Source: Candidatus Blautia intestinipullorum
GTDB lineage: Bacteria > Bacillota > Clostridia > Lachnospirales > Lachnospiraceae
Direction of reading: 5' to 3'
Length of the DNA stretch: 17,768 bases
NCBI GenBank assembly: GCA_019120475.1
Contig: DWVA01000322.1
Location: 1-17,768, forward strand
The stretch's first letter is position 1. Each line of letters begins with the position of its first letter. Below the pieces are notes generated by a model. That model ran no database searches. It worked only from the letters and a program-made list of their open reading frames with translations, and was not told where the DNA came from. The translations under genes were made by a program, and so were the position numbers. Shown piece by piece: positions 7,138 through 14,203 of this stretch.

Positions 7138-8454
7138 ATGAATTGTATGAATTGCGGCGCTTTTCTTACAGATATGGACCTGGATTACTGTCCAAGCTGT
7201 GGGTATAATGTGCTGATTCAGAAAAAAGTAGATTATCTTTCAAAAAGCTTTTATAATCAGGGACTGGAAAAAGCAAGTATCCGGGATCTGTCAGGAGCGA
7301 TCGCTTATTTGAAACAGAGTCTTATCTACGATAAAAAGAATATACAGGCAAGGAATCTTCTGGGACTGGTATATTTTGAAACAGGAGAGGTAGTGGCGGC
7401 CCTGAGCGAATGGGTGATCAGCAAAAACCTCCAGCCAAGCAGAAATCTTGCGACGGAATACATTCAGATCCTGCAGGCGAATTCCAACAAGCTTACGGCG
7501 ATCAATAAAACGATCCGCAAATATAATCACGCGCTTCTTTTGTGCAGGGAAGGACATGAAGATATGGCGGCGATACAGCTTAGAAAGATCCTTACTCAGA
7601 ATCCGAAGCTGATCAAAGGATATCATCTGCTGGCCCTGATCCAGATAAAAAATGAGGAGTGGAACAGAGCGAGAAGGACTTTGCGCAAGGCGGCCAAGAT
7701 TGATAAGACAAATACGACCACTTTAAGATTTTTAAGGGAGGTAGATGAGCAGACAGGCGTTCCTACCCGGCTGGAAAAGAGAAAAAAAGGAATTTTTCAT
7801 TCAGAATCCGGAAAATCGCAGGATTATGATGTGCCGGACAATGAATTTGTCGTACAGACTCCGGTATACCGGGAACATTCGAAAATTCCTGTGTTTCTGC
7901 TCCTTATGTCGGGAATCGTAGCCGGAGCGGCGGCATTCTGGCTTCTGGCGGTTCCTGCCATACGTCAGGGCATTTATCAGGAGGCAAACCAGCAGATCGT
8001 ACAGTACAGCGAATCCCTGGCTACTCAGGGCGCGGAGCTGACAAAAGCCCAGGGCGAGGCCCAGGAATCCGGAGATACGGCAGAGGCCGTTTCAGAGCAG
8101 CTTGCACAGGAACAGGAAAAAAGCCAGAGCTATGAGGCGCTTCTGACAGCCTATTCCTATATGCAGCAGGGCAGCCTGGATGAGGCGGCGCTGGCTCTTC
8201 AGAATGTGAAAGCAGACGTTCTTCCGGACTCTCTGAAATCCATTTATGAGTCAGTGAGGGACGCCACCGGCGTATCCGGAACAGGCGATACCCAGGATAC
8301 TTCTTCTGATGACGGGAGCGGCGGGGACGGATCTTCTGACGGGAGCGGTTATGAAGACACCGGCTATGAAGAGGATTATTCCGAAGATTACTCTGAGGAC
8401 AGCTACTCAGAGGACTACTATGATGAATCTTATTACGATGAGTATTACGAATAA
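7138..8454 (+). CDS. Zinc-ribbon, TPR and membrane-anchored protein with Tyr/Asp/Glu tail, unknown function
   Basis: The 438-residue product begins with a zinc ribbon (C3, C6, C18, C21). Cytoplasmic TPR-like helical repeats cover about residues 34-100 and 133-195 (for example AIAYLKQSLIYDKKNIQARN and the RRTLRKAAKIDKTN region). A Lys/Arg-rich linker follows, then one membrane segment at about 251-273. Outside the membrane a Gln/Glu-rich coiled coil (about 283-335) and another TPR-like pair (333-365) precede a Gly/Ser/Asp linker. The last 35 residues are a low-complexity tail of YSED-like units with many Tyr, Asp and Glu. The start ATG follows AAAGGAG. It is probably in the folC transcript and ends before a strong terminator. 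I do not know a name. The architecture suggests a scaffold joining cytoplasmic partners to the cell surface; this is inference. Confidence 0.85.
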   Translation: MNCMNCGAFLTDMDLDYCPSCGYNVLIQKKVDYLSKSFYNQGLEKASIRDLSGAIAYLKQSLIYDKKNIQARNLLGLVYFETGEVVAALSEWVISKNLQPSRNLATEYIQILQANSNKLTAINKTIRKYNHALLLCREGHEDMAAIQLRKILTQNPKLIKGYHLLALIQIKNEEWNRARRTLRKAAKIDKTNTTTLRFLREVDEQTGVPTRLEKRKKGIFHSESGKSQDYDVPDNEFVVQTPVYREHSKIPVFLLLMSGIVAGAAAFWLLAVPAIRQGIYQEANQQIVQYSESLATQGAELTKAQGEAQESGDTAEAVSEQLAQEQEKSQSYEALLTAYSYMQQGSLDEAALALQNVKADVLPDSLKSIYESVRDATGVSGTGDTQDTSSDDGSGGDGSSDGSGYEDTGYEEDYSEDYSEDSYSEDYYDESYYDEYYE

Positions 8455-8485
8455 AAACGATACAAAAGAGAAACCTCCGGACTGG

Positions 8486-8513
8486 GGATGTGCAGAGATG
8501 CACATCCTTTTTT
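8486..8513 (+). terminator. Intrinsic terminator after the TPR-protein gene
   Basis: Perfect 9-bp stem GGATGTGCA (8486-8494) and TGCACATCC (8499-8507), loop GAGA, then six T residues at 8508-8513. It separates the folC transcript from the spoIIA operon. Confidence 0.92.
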
Positions 8514-8540
8514 CGATTGTGAAAAGCAGATATTTCCGGA

Positions 8541-8570
8541 GAATGATCCCAAAAAACATGTATAGAATAA
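8541..8570 (+). promoter_or_regulatory. Sigma-H-like promoter of the spoIIA operon
   Basis: ATAGAATAA at 8562-8570 fits the sigma-H -10 consensus RnnGAATww at every position. Twelve bases upstream, GAATGATCC (8541-8549) is only a partial match to the RnAGGAwWW -35 element. Sigma-H control of spoIIA is known in Bacillus subtilis. The spacing to the spoIIAA start (8593) is suitable. Confidence 0.45.
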
Positions 8571-8592
8571 AAAATAAGGGGGAAAATGTAGA

Positions 8593-8922
8593 ATGAGCGA
8601 AATTTTTGAACTGGAGGGTTCGCTGCTTACAGTCCGTCTGCCGGCAGAGGTGGATCATCCGGTGTCGGATCTCATCCGGCGGAAGTCCGACAGAATCATG
8701 GAGGATACTTATATCCGGACTATGGTGTTTGACTTCCGGCAGACATGTTTTATGGACAGTTCCGGGATCGGGCTGTTAATGGGCCGCTACAAGGCTTTGG
8801 GAATGCGTCAGGGCTGTATCCGGGCGGTGCAGGTCAGCAGTCATATAGACAGGCTTCTGCATCTGTCCGGAGTCCACCGGTATATCGAAATTGAGAAGAT
8901 TCAGGAAGAGGGGAAGGTATAA
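8593..8922 (+). CDS. spoIIAA: Anti-sigma F factor antagonist SpoIIAA
   Basis: A 109-residue STAS-domain protein that, when dephosphorylated, binds SpoIIAB and frees sigma-F in the forespore. The phosphorylation motif MDSSG is at residues 54-58; Ser57 corresponds to the Ser phosphorylated by SpoIIAB in B. subtilis (Ser58). The following GIGLLMGRYK matches the family. Ribosome site GGGGGA at 8578-8583 lies nine bases before ATG. The stop overlaps the next start as TAATG, so translation is coupled. It is the first gene of the three-gene spoIIA operon, behind a terminator and a sigma-H-like promoter. The SpoIIE phosphatase that activates it is not in this window. Confidence 0.96.
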   Translation: MSEIFELEGSLLTVRLPAEVDHPVSDLIRRKSDRIMEDTYIRTMVFDFRQTCFMDSSGIGLLMGRYKALGMRQGCIRAVQVSSHIDRLLHLSGVHRYIEIEKIQEEGKV

Positions 8923-9347
8923 TGGAAAACACCAATGAAATGACTTTGATCTTTGACAGCCGTCCTGTAAACGAGGGACTGGCGAGAGTTGCGGCGGCAT
9001 CTTTTTTTACGCAGCTGAATCCCACGCTGGAAGAAGTGGCGGATGTAAAAACAGCGGTATCCGAGGCAGTGACCAACTGTATTATCCATGGGTATGAGGG
9101 CGAAGTACATAAGATACGGATGGATCTCCGGCTGAAAGGAAGAGAGCTTTATGTGGATATTGCTGACAAAGGAGCCGGGATCGCCGATATAAAAAAAGCA
9201 ATGGAGCCTCTTTTTACCACAAAACCGGAAAAGGACAGGTCAGGAATGGGATTTACTTTTATGGAAGCGTTTATGGATGAGGTCACTGTAGAATCAAAAG
9301 TAGGGGAGGGCACTTCTGTCCACATGAAAAAAACAATCCAAAGGTAA
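8922..9347 (+). CDS. spoIIAB: Anti-sigma F factor / serine kinase SpoIIAB
   Basis: Holds sigma-F inactive in an ATP-bound complex and phosphorylates SpoIIAA. The 141-residue product has the GHKL ATPase fold: N box with E48 and N52 (SEAVTNCIIHGY), G1 box DKGAGI at residues 82-87, and the lid with the later glycine box DRSGMGF at 105-111. Its length is typical (146 in B. subtilis). The ATG overlaps the spoIIAA stop by one base, and sigF begins nine bases after its stop, so the three partners are made in near-equal amounts, as the switch requires. Confidence 0.97.
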   Translation: MENTNEMTLIFDSRPVNEGLARVAAASFFTQLNPTLEEVADVKTAVSEAVTNCIIHGYEGEVHKIRMDLRLKGRELYVDIADKGAGIADIKKAMEPLFTTKPEKDRSGMGFTFMEAFMDEVTVESKVGEGTSVHMKKTIQR

Positions 9348-9356
9348 AGGTGAAAA

Positions 9357-10079
9357 ATGGAACATACTCTTGCTCTGATAGGACGTGCGCACCAGGGGGA
9401 TAAAAAGGCAAGAGATACATTATTTGAGGAAAATACAGGGCTGATCTACAGTGTGGCAAAAAGGTTCCTGGGACGGGGCGTGGAAATGGAAGACCTGTTT
9501 CAGATCGGCAGCATAGGACTTTTAAAAGCCGTCGATAAATTTGACGCCGGATACCAGGTGAAATTCTCTACTTACGCAGTGCCTATGATCGCCGGAGAGA
9601 TCAAAAGATTCCTTCGCGACGACGGGATGCTGAAGGTAAGCCGTTCACTTAAAGAAAATCATTATAAGATTTACCAGACAAGAGAAAAAATGGAAAACAG
9701 CCTGGGAAGAGAGCCGACGGTGGGAGAACTGGCAGAAGCCCTGGGGATCCTGCCGGAGGAACTGACTATGATCATGGAAGCGGGAGCGGAGGTTGAGTCT
9801 ATCTACCGTCCTGTTTACCAGGGAGAGGGAACGAAAATCCCGCTGATAGATAAGCTGCCTGAAAAGGAGGACGGGCATGAGCGGATTCTGAACAGGATCT
9901 TTCTGGAAGAAATCCTGGGAAAGCTGGAGTCCCAGGAGCGCCGGCTGATCTATATGAGATACTTTCAGGATATGACGCAGACGGAAATCGCAGGCTGTCT
10001 GGGCGTTTCCCAGGTTCAGGTATCCAGAATGGAAAAAAGGATCCTTAAACGGCTGAAAAAGATTCAGGAAGAACGCTGA
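9357..10079 (+). CDS. sigF: RNA polymerase sporulation sigma factor SigF
   Basis: First forespore-specific sigma factor, active in the small compartment after asymmetric division. The 240-residue product shows sigma-70 region 2 (GLIYSVAKRFLGRG, MEDLFQIGSIGLLKAVDKFD and the FSTYAVPMIAGEIKRFLRDDG promoter-melting/-10 segment), region 3 near residues 110-150, and region 4 with its helix-turn-helix (MTQTEIAGCLGVSQVQVSRME) at the C terminus. It is a little shorter than B. subtilis SigF (255). The assignment as F rather than G rests on its place behind spoIIAA and spoIIAB. Its last 16 bases overlap the end of spoVAA on the other strand, and I see no terminator at its 3' end; a T7 run at 10100-10106 has no convincing hairpin. 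Confidence 0.97.
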   Translation: MEHTLALIGRAHQGDKKARDTLFEENTGLIYSVAKRFLGRGVEMEDLFQIGSIGLLKAVDKFDAGYQVKFSTYAVPMIAGEIKRFLRDDGMLKVSRSLKENHYKIYQTREKMENSLGREPTVGELAEALGILPEELTMIMEAGAEVESIYRPVYQGEGTKIPLIDKLPEKEDGHERILNRIFLEEILGKLESQERRLIYMRYFQDMTQTEIAGCLGVSQVQVSRMEKRILKRLKKIQEER

Positions 10080-10705
10080 CAGGGATTCTGGGATTCCGCT
10101 TTTTTTCTGTTTCTGTCTTCCACAATGGCGGCGTTTACATCGTCTTCATACTTTCTCATCTGAACCTGCATGGGGGTCGGATCAGAAGTGATCTTCATGT
10201 GACCGAAATGATTAAAGAAAAACAGCACTCCAAGCCCCAGCCCAATGGAGTAACAGACTTCCAGGATGGTAAAGCCGCTGGAATTTTCTCCGGTGACCTG
10301 GGTATAAATCTGGGAAAAAAGCGTGGCTACGTCTGCGTCTGTATTAAAAGTCATGATGGAAAAGGCGGCTCCGAAAAAAGAGGCGAGGCAGATAAATGCG
10401 ATCTTAAGAAAATGGAACACAAGATGCCGGGGTGCCGCTTTTTCGTAGGTCAGGATAAAGTCGGTTTCTCCAAGGGGCGTGATATCAAGATCCGGCTGCT
10501 TTTGCCGTATCAGCTCGATCAGATCCATAACGGACATCACATAGCGCCCTGGCTTTCCGGGATCAAGATTTATTACGGGAAGCACCCGGAGACGGTTCAG
10601 CAGCTTGGGATTTGTACAGGACATCTTGGCAATATCCTGCAGGTATACATGAGGATGGTGAACTTCAATATTCGCGTCCAGTTGGAGATATAATATATCG
10701 CTCAT
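10064..10705 (-). CDS. spoVAA: Stage V sporulation protein SpoVAA
   Basis: Part of the SpoVA set needed to bring dipicolinic acid into the forespore and release it at germination. The product has 213 residues (B. subtilis: 206). Its N-terminal soluble part (YLQLDANIEV, HVYLQDIAKM, VMSVMDLIELI) is the SpoVAA domain, and two membrane segments follow, near residues 105-130 and 155-175, before a charged tail. I chose ATG at 10705 because an AAAGGA site sits about eight bases upstream and the longer frame would run into spoVAE. It is the last gene of the operon here, 23 bases after spoVAE, whereas in B. subtilis it is the first. The stop lies inside the end of sigF. Confidence 0.88.
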   Translation of the reverse strand: MSDILYLQLDANIEVHHPHVYLQDIAKMSCTNPKLLNRLRVLPVINLDPGKPGRYVMSVMDLIELIRQKQPDLDITPLGETDFILTYEKAAPRHLVFHFLKIAFICLASFFGAAFSIMTFNTDADVATLFSQIYTQVTGENSSGFTILEVCYSIGLGLGVLFFFNHFGHMKITSDPTPMQVQMRKYEDDVNAAIVEDRNRKKAESQNPCQRSS

Positions 10706-10728
10706 GACAGAAAGTCCTTTCCACTGAT

Positions 10729-11085
10729 TTATTCTTTCATTTTGGGCCGGAAAATAAGACTGGCCAGGTAGGAAAAAATAAGAGCGGCGGATACGCCTGC
10801 CGCACATGCAGTAAAACCGCCGGTAAAAAGCCCGAGGAGCCCGTCCTGATCAATGGCTTTTTTCATACCTGTCCAGAGTATATTTCCGAATCCGAGAAGC
10901 GGAACGGAGGCGCCGGCTCCGGCATACTCCGTCAGAGGCTGATAAATTCCTGCTGCGCTGAGTACGACTCCCGAGCAGACAAGCAGCACCATTACCCTTC
11001 CCGGCAGAAGCTTTGTTTTGTCAAGAAGGATCTGGACGAGGGCGCAGATAACGCCGCCCACCCAGAACGCGTTTAGATAATCCAT
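10729..11085 (-). CDS. spoVAE: Stage V sporulation protein SpoVAE (AEb type)
   Basis: A 118-residue integral membrane protein of the SpoVA channel for dipicolinic acid. Four hydrophobic segments and the family features are visible: YLNAFWVGGVICALVQILLD at the start, GAGASVPLLGFGN in the middle and a GFTACAAGVSAALIFSYLASL end. It resembles SpoVAC, as is known for this pair. The chosen ATG at 11085 has GGAGG nine bases upstream; a second ATG at 11094 directly abuts the GGAGG and is less likely. It lies 22 bases after spoVAD. Confidence 0.92.
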   Translation of the reverse strand: MDYLNAFWVGGVICALVQILLDKTKLLPGRVMVLLVCSGVVLSAAGIYQPLTEYAGAGASVPLLGFGNILWTGMKKAIDQDGLLGLFTGGFTACAAGVSAALIFSYLASLIFRPKMKE

Positions 11086-11107
11086 GATCTTCATCCTCCA
11101 ATCTTTG

Positions 11108-12202
11108 TCAGATGTCTGTACAGCCGTTAGATTTACGGCAGGGAAAGTCCGCATGTTCTATTACAATACCATGAGCGATACCGGGAACAGAGGCGCCTTC
11201 GTTATAGCTTACTTTGGAAAGCATGGCTCCTGTGGGAACAAAAAGCACCCGTTTCCAGTTCCCGGACGCCACCTGCGGCAGAATATGGGCGGCAAGGACC
11301 GCGGCGGAACATCCGCATCCGCTTCCTCCGGAATGGGTATCCTGAGCTTTATTGTCATAGATCAGAAGGCCGCAGTCCTGATGGACGGCAGCGGCGTCAA
11401 AGCCTTCGCGGGAAAGGAGGTCCAAAAGGATTTTCTGTCCGACTTCACCCAGATCTCCGGTGATGATAAGGTCATAGTCCGAAACCGTACGGCAAAAATC
11501 CCGGAGATTCCGGCAGATCGTATCGCAGGCCGCAGGAGCCATACAGCCGCCCATATTTAAGGAATCCCGGAGCCCGAAGTCCACGATCCTACCAGTGGTA
11601 ATTCCTGTAATGACAGCGAAGCCGTCTTTGCTTTGGATGGATGAAAGCCTCTTTTCCTCCGGCGGGCGGGGACCTATGACGCAGGCTCCGCTTCCTGTGA
11701 CTGTCCATGTGGCGGACAGAGGTCTCTGGTTTCCGTAGCTTAAGGGATACCGGAATTCTTTTTCCGCTGTGGCAAAATGACTGGAGGTAGCGCATAAAAT
11801 ATGTTCGCCATAACCGGCGGCGACAGCCATAGAGCCCAGAGAAAGAGCTTCACCCATAGTAGAGCAGGCGCCGTAAAGCCCGTAATAGGGAAGCCCCAGA
11901 TCCGCTATGCCGAAAGAAGAGGCGATCGTCTGAGCAAGGAGATCTCCGGCAAATACCATGCGGATATCCTGAATCTTCAGTCCGGCTTTTTGGATGGCGA
12001 GAGAGGCTGTTTCCTTCTGCAGGGAACTTTCCGCTTCCTCCCAGGTCTCCATACCAAACATAGGATCGCGGCATATTTTATCAAACTTTTTTTTGAGAGG
12101 GCCCTCGCCCTCTTTTTTTCCTACAACAGAGGCCGCGCTTTCGATATAGACAGGACGGGAAAATGAAATACTGGATGAACCAAGCACATTTCCGGGATTC
12201 AT
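11108..12202 (-). CDS. spoVAD: Stage V sporulation protein SpoVAD, dipicolinic-acid-binding
   Basis: SpoVAD is known to bind dipicolinic acid and has a thiolase-like fold. The 364-residue product (B. subtilis: 338) has the expected landmarks: VLGSSSISFSRPVYIESAAS at the start, AGDLLAQTIASSFG, YGLYGACSTMGEAL, CATSSHFATAEKEFRYPL and SATWTVTGSGACVIG, then GGSGCGCSAAVLAAHILP and FVPTGAMLS. The start ATG at 12202 has a strong GGAGGTG site five bases upstream and overlaps the spoVAC stop as ATGA; an upstream ATG in the same frame would overlap spoVAC and lacks such a site. The C terminus carries about ten extra residues rich in Cys and Lys/Arg (PCRKSNGCTDI). Confidence 0.96.
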   Translation of the reverse strand: MNPGNVLGSSSISFSRPVYIESAASVVGKKEGEGPLKKKFDKICRDPMFGMETWEEAESSLQKETASLAIQKAGLKIQDIRMVFAGDLLAQTIASSFGIADLGLPYYGLYGACSTMGEALSLGSMAVAAGYGEHILCATSSHFATAEKEFRYPLSYGNQRPLSATWTVTGSGACVIGPRPPEEKRLSSIQSKDGFAVITGITTGRIVDFGLRDSLNMGGCMAPAACDTICRNLRDFCRTVSDYDLIITGDLGEVGQKILLDLLSREGFDAAAVHQDCGLLIYDNKAQDTHSGGSGCGCSAAVLAAHILPQVASGNWKRVLFVPTGAMLSKVSYNEGASVPGIAHGIVIEHADFPCRKSNGCTDI

Positions 12203-12669
12203 ACTGTCACCTCCAGAAACTGAAATAGATAATAGATAATGCCGATTCCCCAGGAACTGAGGATTCCATACAGGATCACAGGCCCTGCAATAGTAAAGAT
12301 TTTGCACCCGATGCCGAAAATCTGTCCTTCCGACCGGAATTCAATAGCTGATGACGCTACGGAATTGGCAAAGCCGGTAATAGGTACGAGCCCTCCGGCG
12401 CCGCCGAATTTTCCGATCTTAGGATAAATATTCAGCCCGGTAAGGAGCACGCTGAGAAAGATCAGTATCAGGGAACACCAGCTTCCTGCTGTTTCGGCGT
12501 CTGTTCCCAGTTCCCGGGCCGTATTTAAGATCCACTGTCCGGCTGTGCAGATAAGACCTCCCGTCAGAAAAGCTTTTGCCATATTTGCGGCAAGGCTGTG
12601 AGAAGGGGTGACGCTTTTTACATATTGTTCATATTCTTTTGGATTTTTTTGATATTCTTCAGATGTCAT
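12199..12669 (-). CDS. spoVAC: Stage V sporulation protein SpoVAC
   Basis: Membrane channel component of the SpoVA system; B. subtilis SpoVAC (150 residues) behaves as a mechanosensitive channel. The product has 156 residues. A charged N terminus with YQKNPKEYEQYVKSVTPSHS is typical of the family, followed by four hydrophobic segments and the GKFGGAGGLVPITGFANSV motif shared with SpoVAE. The ATG at 12669 follows AGGAAAGGA; the longer frame would run back into spoVAB and is rejected. It is separated from spoVAB by 149 bases that hold a sigma-G-like promoter, so spoVAC-AD-AE-AA may be transcribed separately from spoVAB. Its stop overlaps the spoVAD ATG. Confidence 0.95.
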   Translation of the reverse strand: MTSEEYQKNPKEYEQYVKSVTPSHSLAANMAKAFLTGGLICTAGQWILNTARELGTDAETAGSWCSLILIFLSVLLTGLNIYPKIGKFGGAGGLVPITGFANSVASSAIEFRSEGQIFGIGCKIFTIAGPVILYGILSSWGIGIIYYLFQFLEVTV

Positions 12670-12737
12670 AACTTTTTCCTTTCCTGGTGAAAATAAGTCT
12701 TTCTTATTTTTCTTTTGACAATACTGCTGATTGTACA

Positions 12738-12767
12738 TATAATGAATGAGTCCTGCGCCTGTCATAC
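12738..12767 (-). promoter_or_regulatory. Sigma-G-like promoter before spoVAC
   Basis: Read on the minus strand: GTATG (12767-12763), 18 bases, then CATTATA (12744-12738). This fits the published B. subtilis sigma-G consensus GHATR-N18-CATXHTA at every defined position. Transcription would start near 12731, about 60 bases before spoVAC. Sigma-G control of spoVA is known in B. subtilis. Confidence 0.65.
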
Positions 12768-12818
12768 GGGCGGCGGCGGGACAATGGGTCCGGCCGGTCT
12801 TTGACCTTTGCGGCGGGA

Positions 12819-13241
12819 TCAGGCGGACCGTATCATGTAGAGATAATAAATAAAAGTTCCGATGCATTTGCCGGCGGCAATGCAGATAATAACGGCCGGA
12901 AGCCCCTGGGAAAGCCGGATGCGCCGGGCAAAGACCGGAAACATGTCGGCAACCTCCGCAAGAGCCAGAATCCAGCTCCCAAGGAAGAAGCCGGAGAATA
13001 GACCCAGGGCAGCCAGAAAGAAGGAGCCGAGAGGAAGGGAAAAGCGGAACAGCACAAACAGATTTCCGAAAATGATACCTAAAAGAGCGGCGTCTTCATA
13101 TAACATGACGTGGTCTCCTGTGTGAGTGATCCCCGCATAGCGGGGAATAATAGAAAGCCCGATGAGAAGGCCGGCTACGCCGCTGGCGATCACGATACCG
13201 GAACAAAGTCCGAGAAATCCCAGAAATAACTGCTGCCACAT
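12819..13241 (-). CDS. spoVAB: Stage V sporulation protein SpoVAB
   Basis: A 140-residue integral membrane protein of the SpoVA set (B. subtilis: 141). It shows about four hydrophobic segments and the family pattern near the start, LGFLGLCSGIVIASGVAGLL followed by IIPRYAGITHTG, which fits the SpoVAB loop. The chosen ATG at 13241 lies six bases after the strong site AAAGGAGGA; an upstream ATG seven codons earlier overlaps that site. It is the first gene of the minus-strand spoVA group, behind a sigma-G-like promoter, and faces tcdA across 159 bases. Confidence 0.9.
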   Translation of the reverse strand: MWQQLFLGFLGLCSGIVIASGVAGLLIGLSIIPRYAGITHTGDHVMLYEDAALLGIIFGNLFVLFRFSLPLGSFFLAALGLFSGFFLGSWILALAEVADMFPVFARRIRLSQGLPAVIICIAAGKCIGTFIYYLYMIRSA

Positions 13242-13266
13242 AGGAAATCCTCCTTTCATTGCTGGT

Positions 13267-13296
13267 TATTATGTGGAAAAAAACAGGGAAAAATAC
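13267..13296 (-). promoter_or_regulatory. Sigma-G-like promoter before spoVAB
   Basis: Read on the minus strand: GTATT (13296-13292), 18 bases, then CATAATA (13273-13267). Only the last base of the -35 element departs from GHATR-N18-CATXHTA. Transcription would begin near 13260, about 20 bases before the spoVAB ATG. Confidence 0.6.
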
Positions 13297-13323
13297 GCGA
13301 AATCTTAAAAAAAAATGAAAACC

Positions 13324-13352
13324 TGTACTTTTCTTTCATCGGATAGTATAAT
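13324..13352 (+). promoter_or_regulatory. Probable sigma-A promoter of the tcdA-murB-rapZ cluster
   Basis: A perfect TATAAT lies at 13347-13352. The -35 position 17 bases upstream is TGTACT (13324-13329), a poor match. It would serve tcdA, which starts at 13401. Confidence 0.45.
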
Positions 13353-13400
13353 AATTTAAGAAATTCAGGAACAGTAAACTATGGTGCAGGAGGTTTGCGT

Positions 13401-14150
13401 ATGTACGACGCATTTTCCCGGATGGAGTTATTATTGGGACAGGCGGGAGTAGACCGTCTCGGAAGGGCGAAAATTGCCGTATTCGGACTTGGAGGAGCAG
13501 GGTCTTACGTTGTGGAGGCGCTTGCCCGCTGCGGTGTGGGCAGCCTTACATTAGTAGACCATGAATCTGTGTCCGCTACAAATATCAACAGACAGCTTTT
13601 TGCCCTGCAGTCCACTATTGGGAGAAAAAAGGTGCAGATCGCGAAGGAAAGAGTCAGAGACATTGATGAAAACATCCTGGTGCATACATATGAGACTTTC
13701 TATAATGAGGATACGGCAGGAATGTTTGATCTGAGAGCTTTTGATTATGTGGTGGACACCATTGATACGATATCGTCGAAGATCCTCCTGATCCAGCAGG
13801 CAAAAGCCTGCCATACGCCTGTTATTTCCTGCCTTGGGACGGAAGGAAGAATGAATCCTTTCAGATTTGAGATCGGGGACATTTCAAAAACAAGCGCATG
13901 TCCCGCGGCGAAAGCCATGCGGACAGAACTCAGGAAAAAAGGAATACGGAAGGTGAAAGTACTGTATTCCCGCGAAAGACCCCGCAGACTGCCGGAATTA
14001 CATGGAAAAAGAGAAAATGGAGAAAATCCTGCGGCGGGAAGTATCGCCTTTGTGCCCAGCGTGGCAGGAATGCTGATCGCGGGGGAAGTAGTGAGAGATC
14101 TTCTGGCAGACAATCCCAAGAAACAGATCTTCCAGAAAAAGGAGGTATAA
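13401..14150 (+). CDS. tcdA: tRNA threonylcarbamoyladenosine dehydratase (TcdA / ThiF-HesA family)
   Basis: An E1-like enzyme that uses ATP to cyclise the t6A base at position 37 of ANN-decoding tRNAs. The 249-residue product starts with FSRMELLLGQAG and has the nucleotide-binding GLGGAGSYVVEALAR at residues 29-43, VDHESVSATNINRQ at 52-65, DTIDTISSKILL near 119-130, a Cys-containing TSACPAAKA segment and SIAFVPSVAGM at 214-224. These are the usual TcdA (YgdL) landmarks, but other ThiF-like activities cannot be excluded. I chose ATG at 13401, seven bases after GGAGG; a TTG two codons earlier directly abuts the GGAGG and is less likely. It faces spoVAB and probably leads the forward cluster; murB begins 53 bases after its stop. 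Confidence 0.92.
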   Translation: MYDAFSRMELLLGQAGVDRLGRAKIAVFGLGGAGSYVVEALARCGVGSLTLVDHESVSATNINRQLFALQSTIGRKKVQIAKERVRDIDENILVHTYETFYNEDTAGMFDLRAFDYVVDTIDTISSKILLIQQAKACHTPVISCLGTEGRMNPFRFEIGDISKTSACPAAKAMRTELRKKGIRKVKVLYSRERPRRLPELHGKRENGENPAAGSIAFVPSVAGMLIAGEVVRDLLADNPKKQIFQKKEV

Positions 14151-14203
14151 AAGAAGGGGATTTTCTGCATAAATTAAAATGGAAAGATAGAGGATGAAAA
14201 TCT

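Noticed and set aside
10080..10110. Terminator just after sigF using the T7 run at 10100-10106
   Set aside because: The preceding GGATT sequences are direct rather than inverted repeats and no stable stem can be drawn; this stretch also encodes the SpoVAA C terminus.
12203..12307. Longer N terminus for SpoVAD from an ATG at 12307
   Set aside because: It would overlap spoVAC by over 100 bases; the GGAGGTG site and ATGA overlap support the ATG at 12202.
12770..12815. GC-rich palindromic CCGGCCGG with GGTC/GACC arms between spoVAB and spoVAC as a terminator
   Set aside because: There is no T-run on either side in the direction of transcription, so an attenuator or terminator is not supported.
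12670..12867. Longer N terminus for SpoVAC
   Set aside because: It would overlap spoVAB by 49 bases, adds basic residues unlike SpoVAC, and skips the good AGGAAAGGA site before ATG at 12669; the region is better explained as intergenic with a sigma-G-like promoter.
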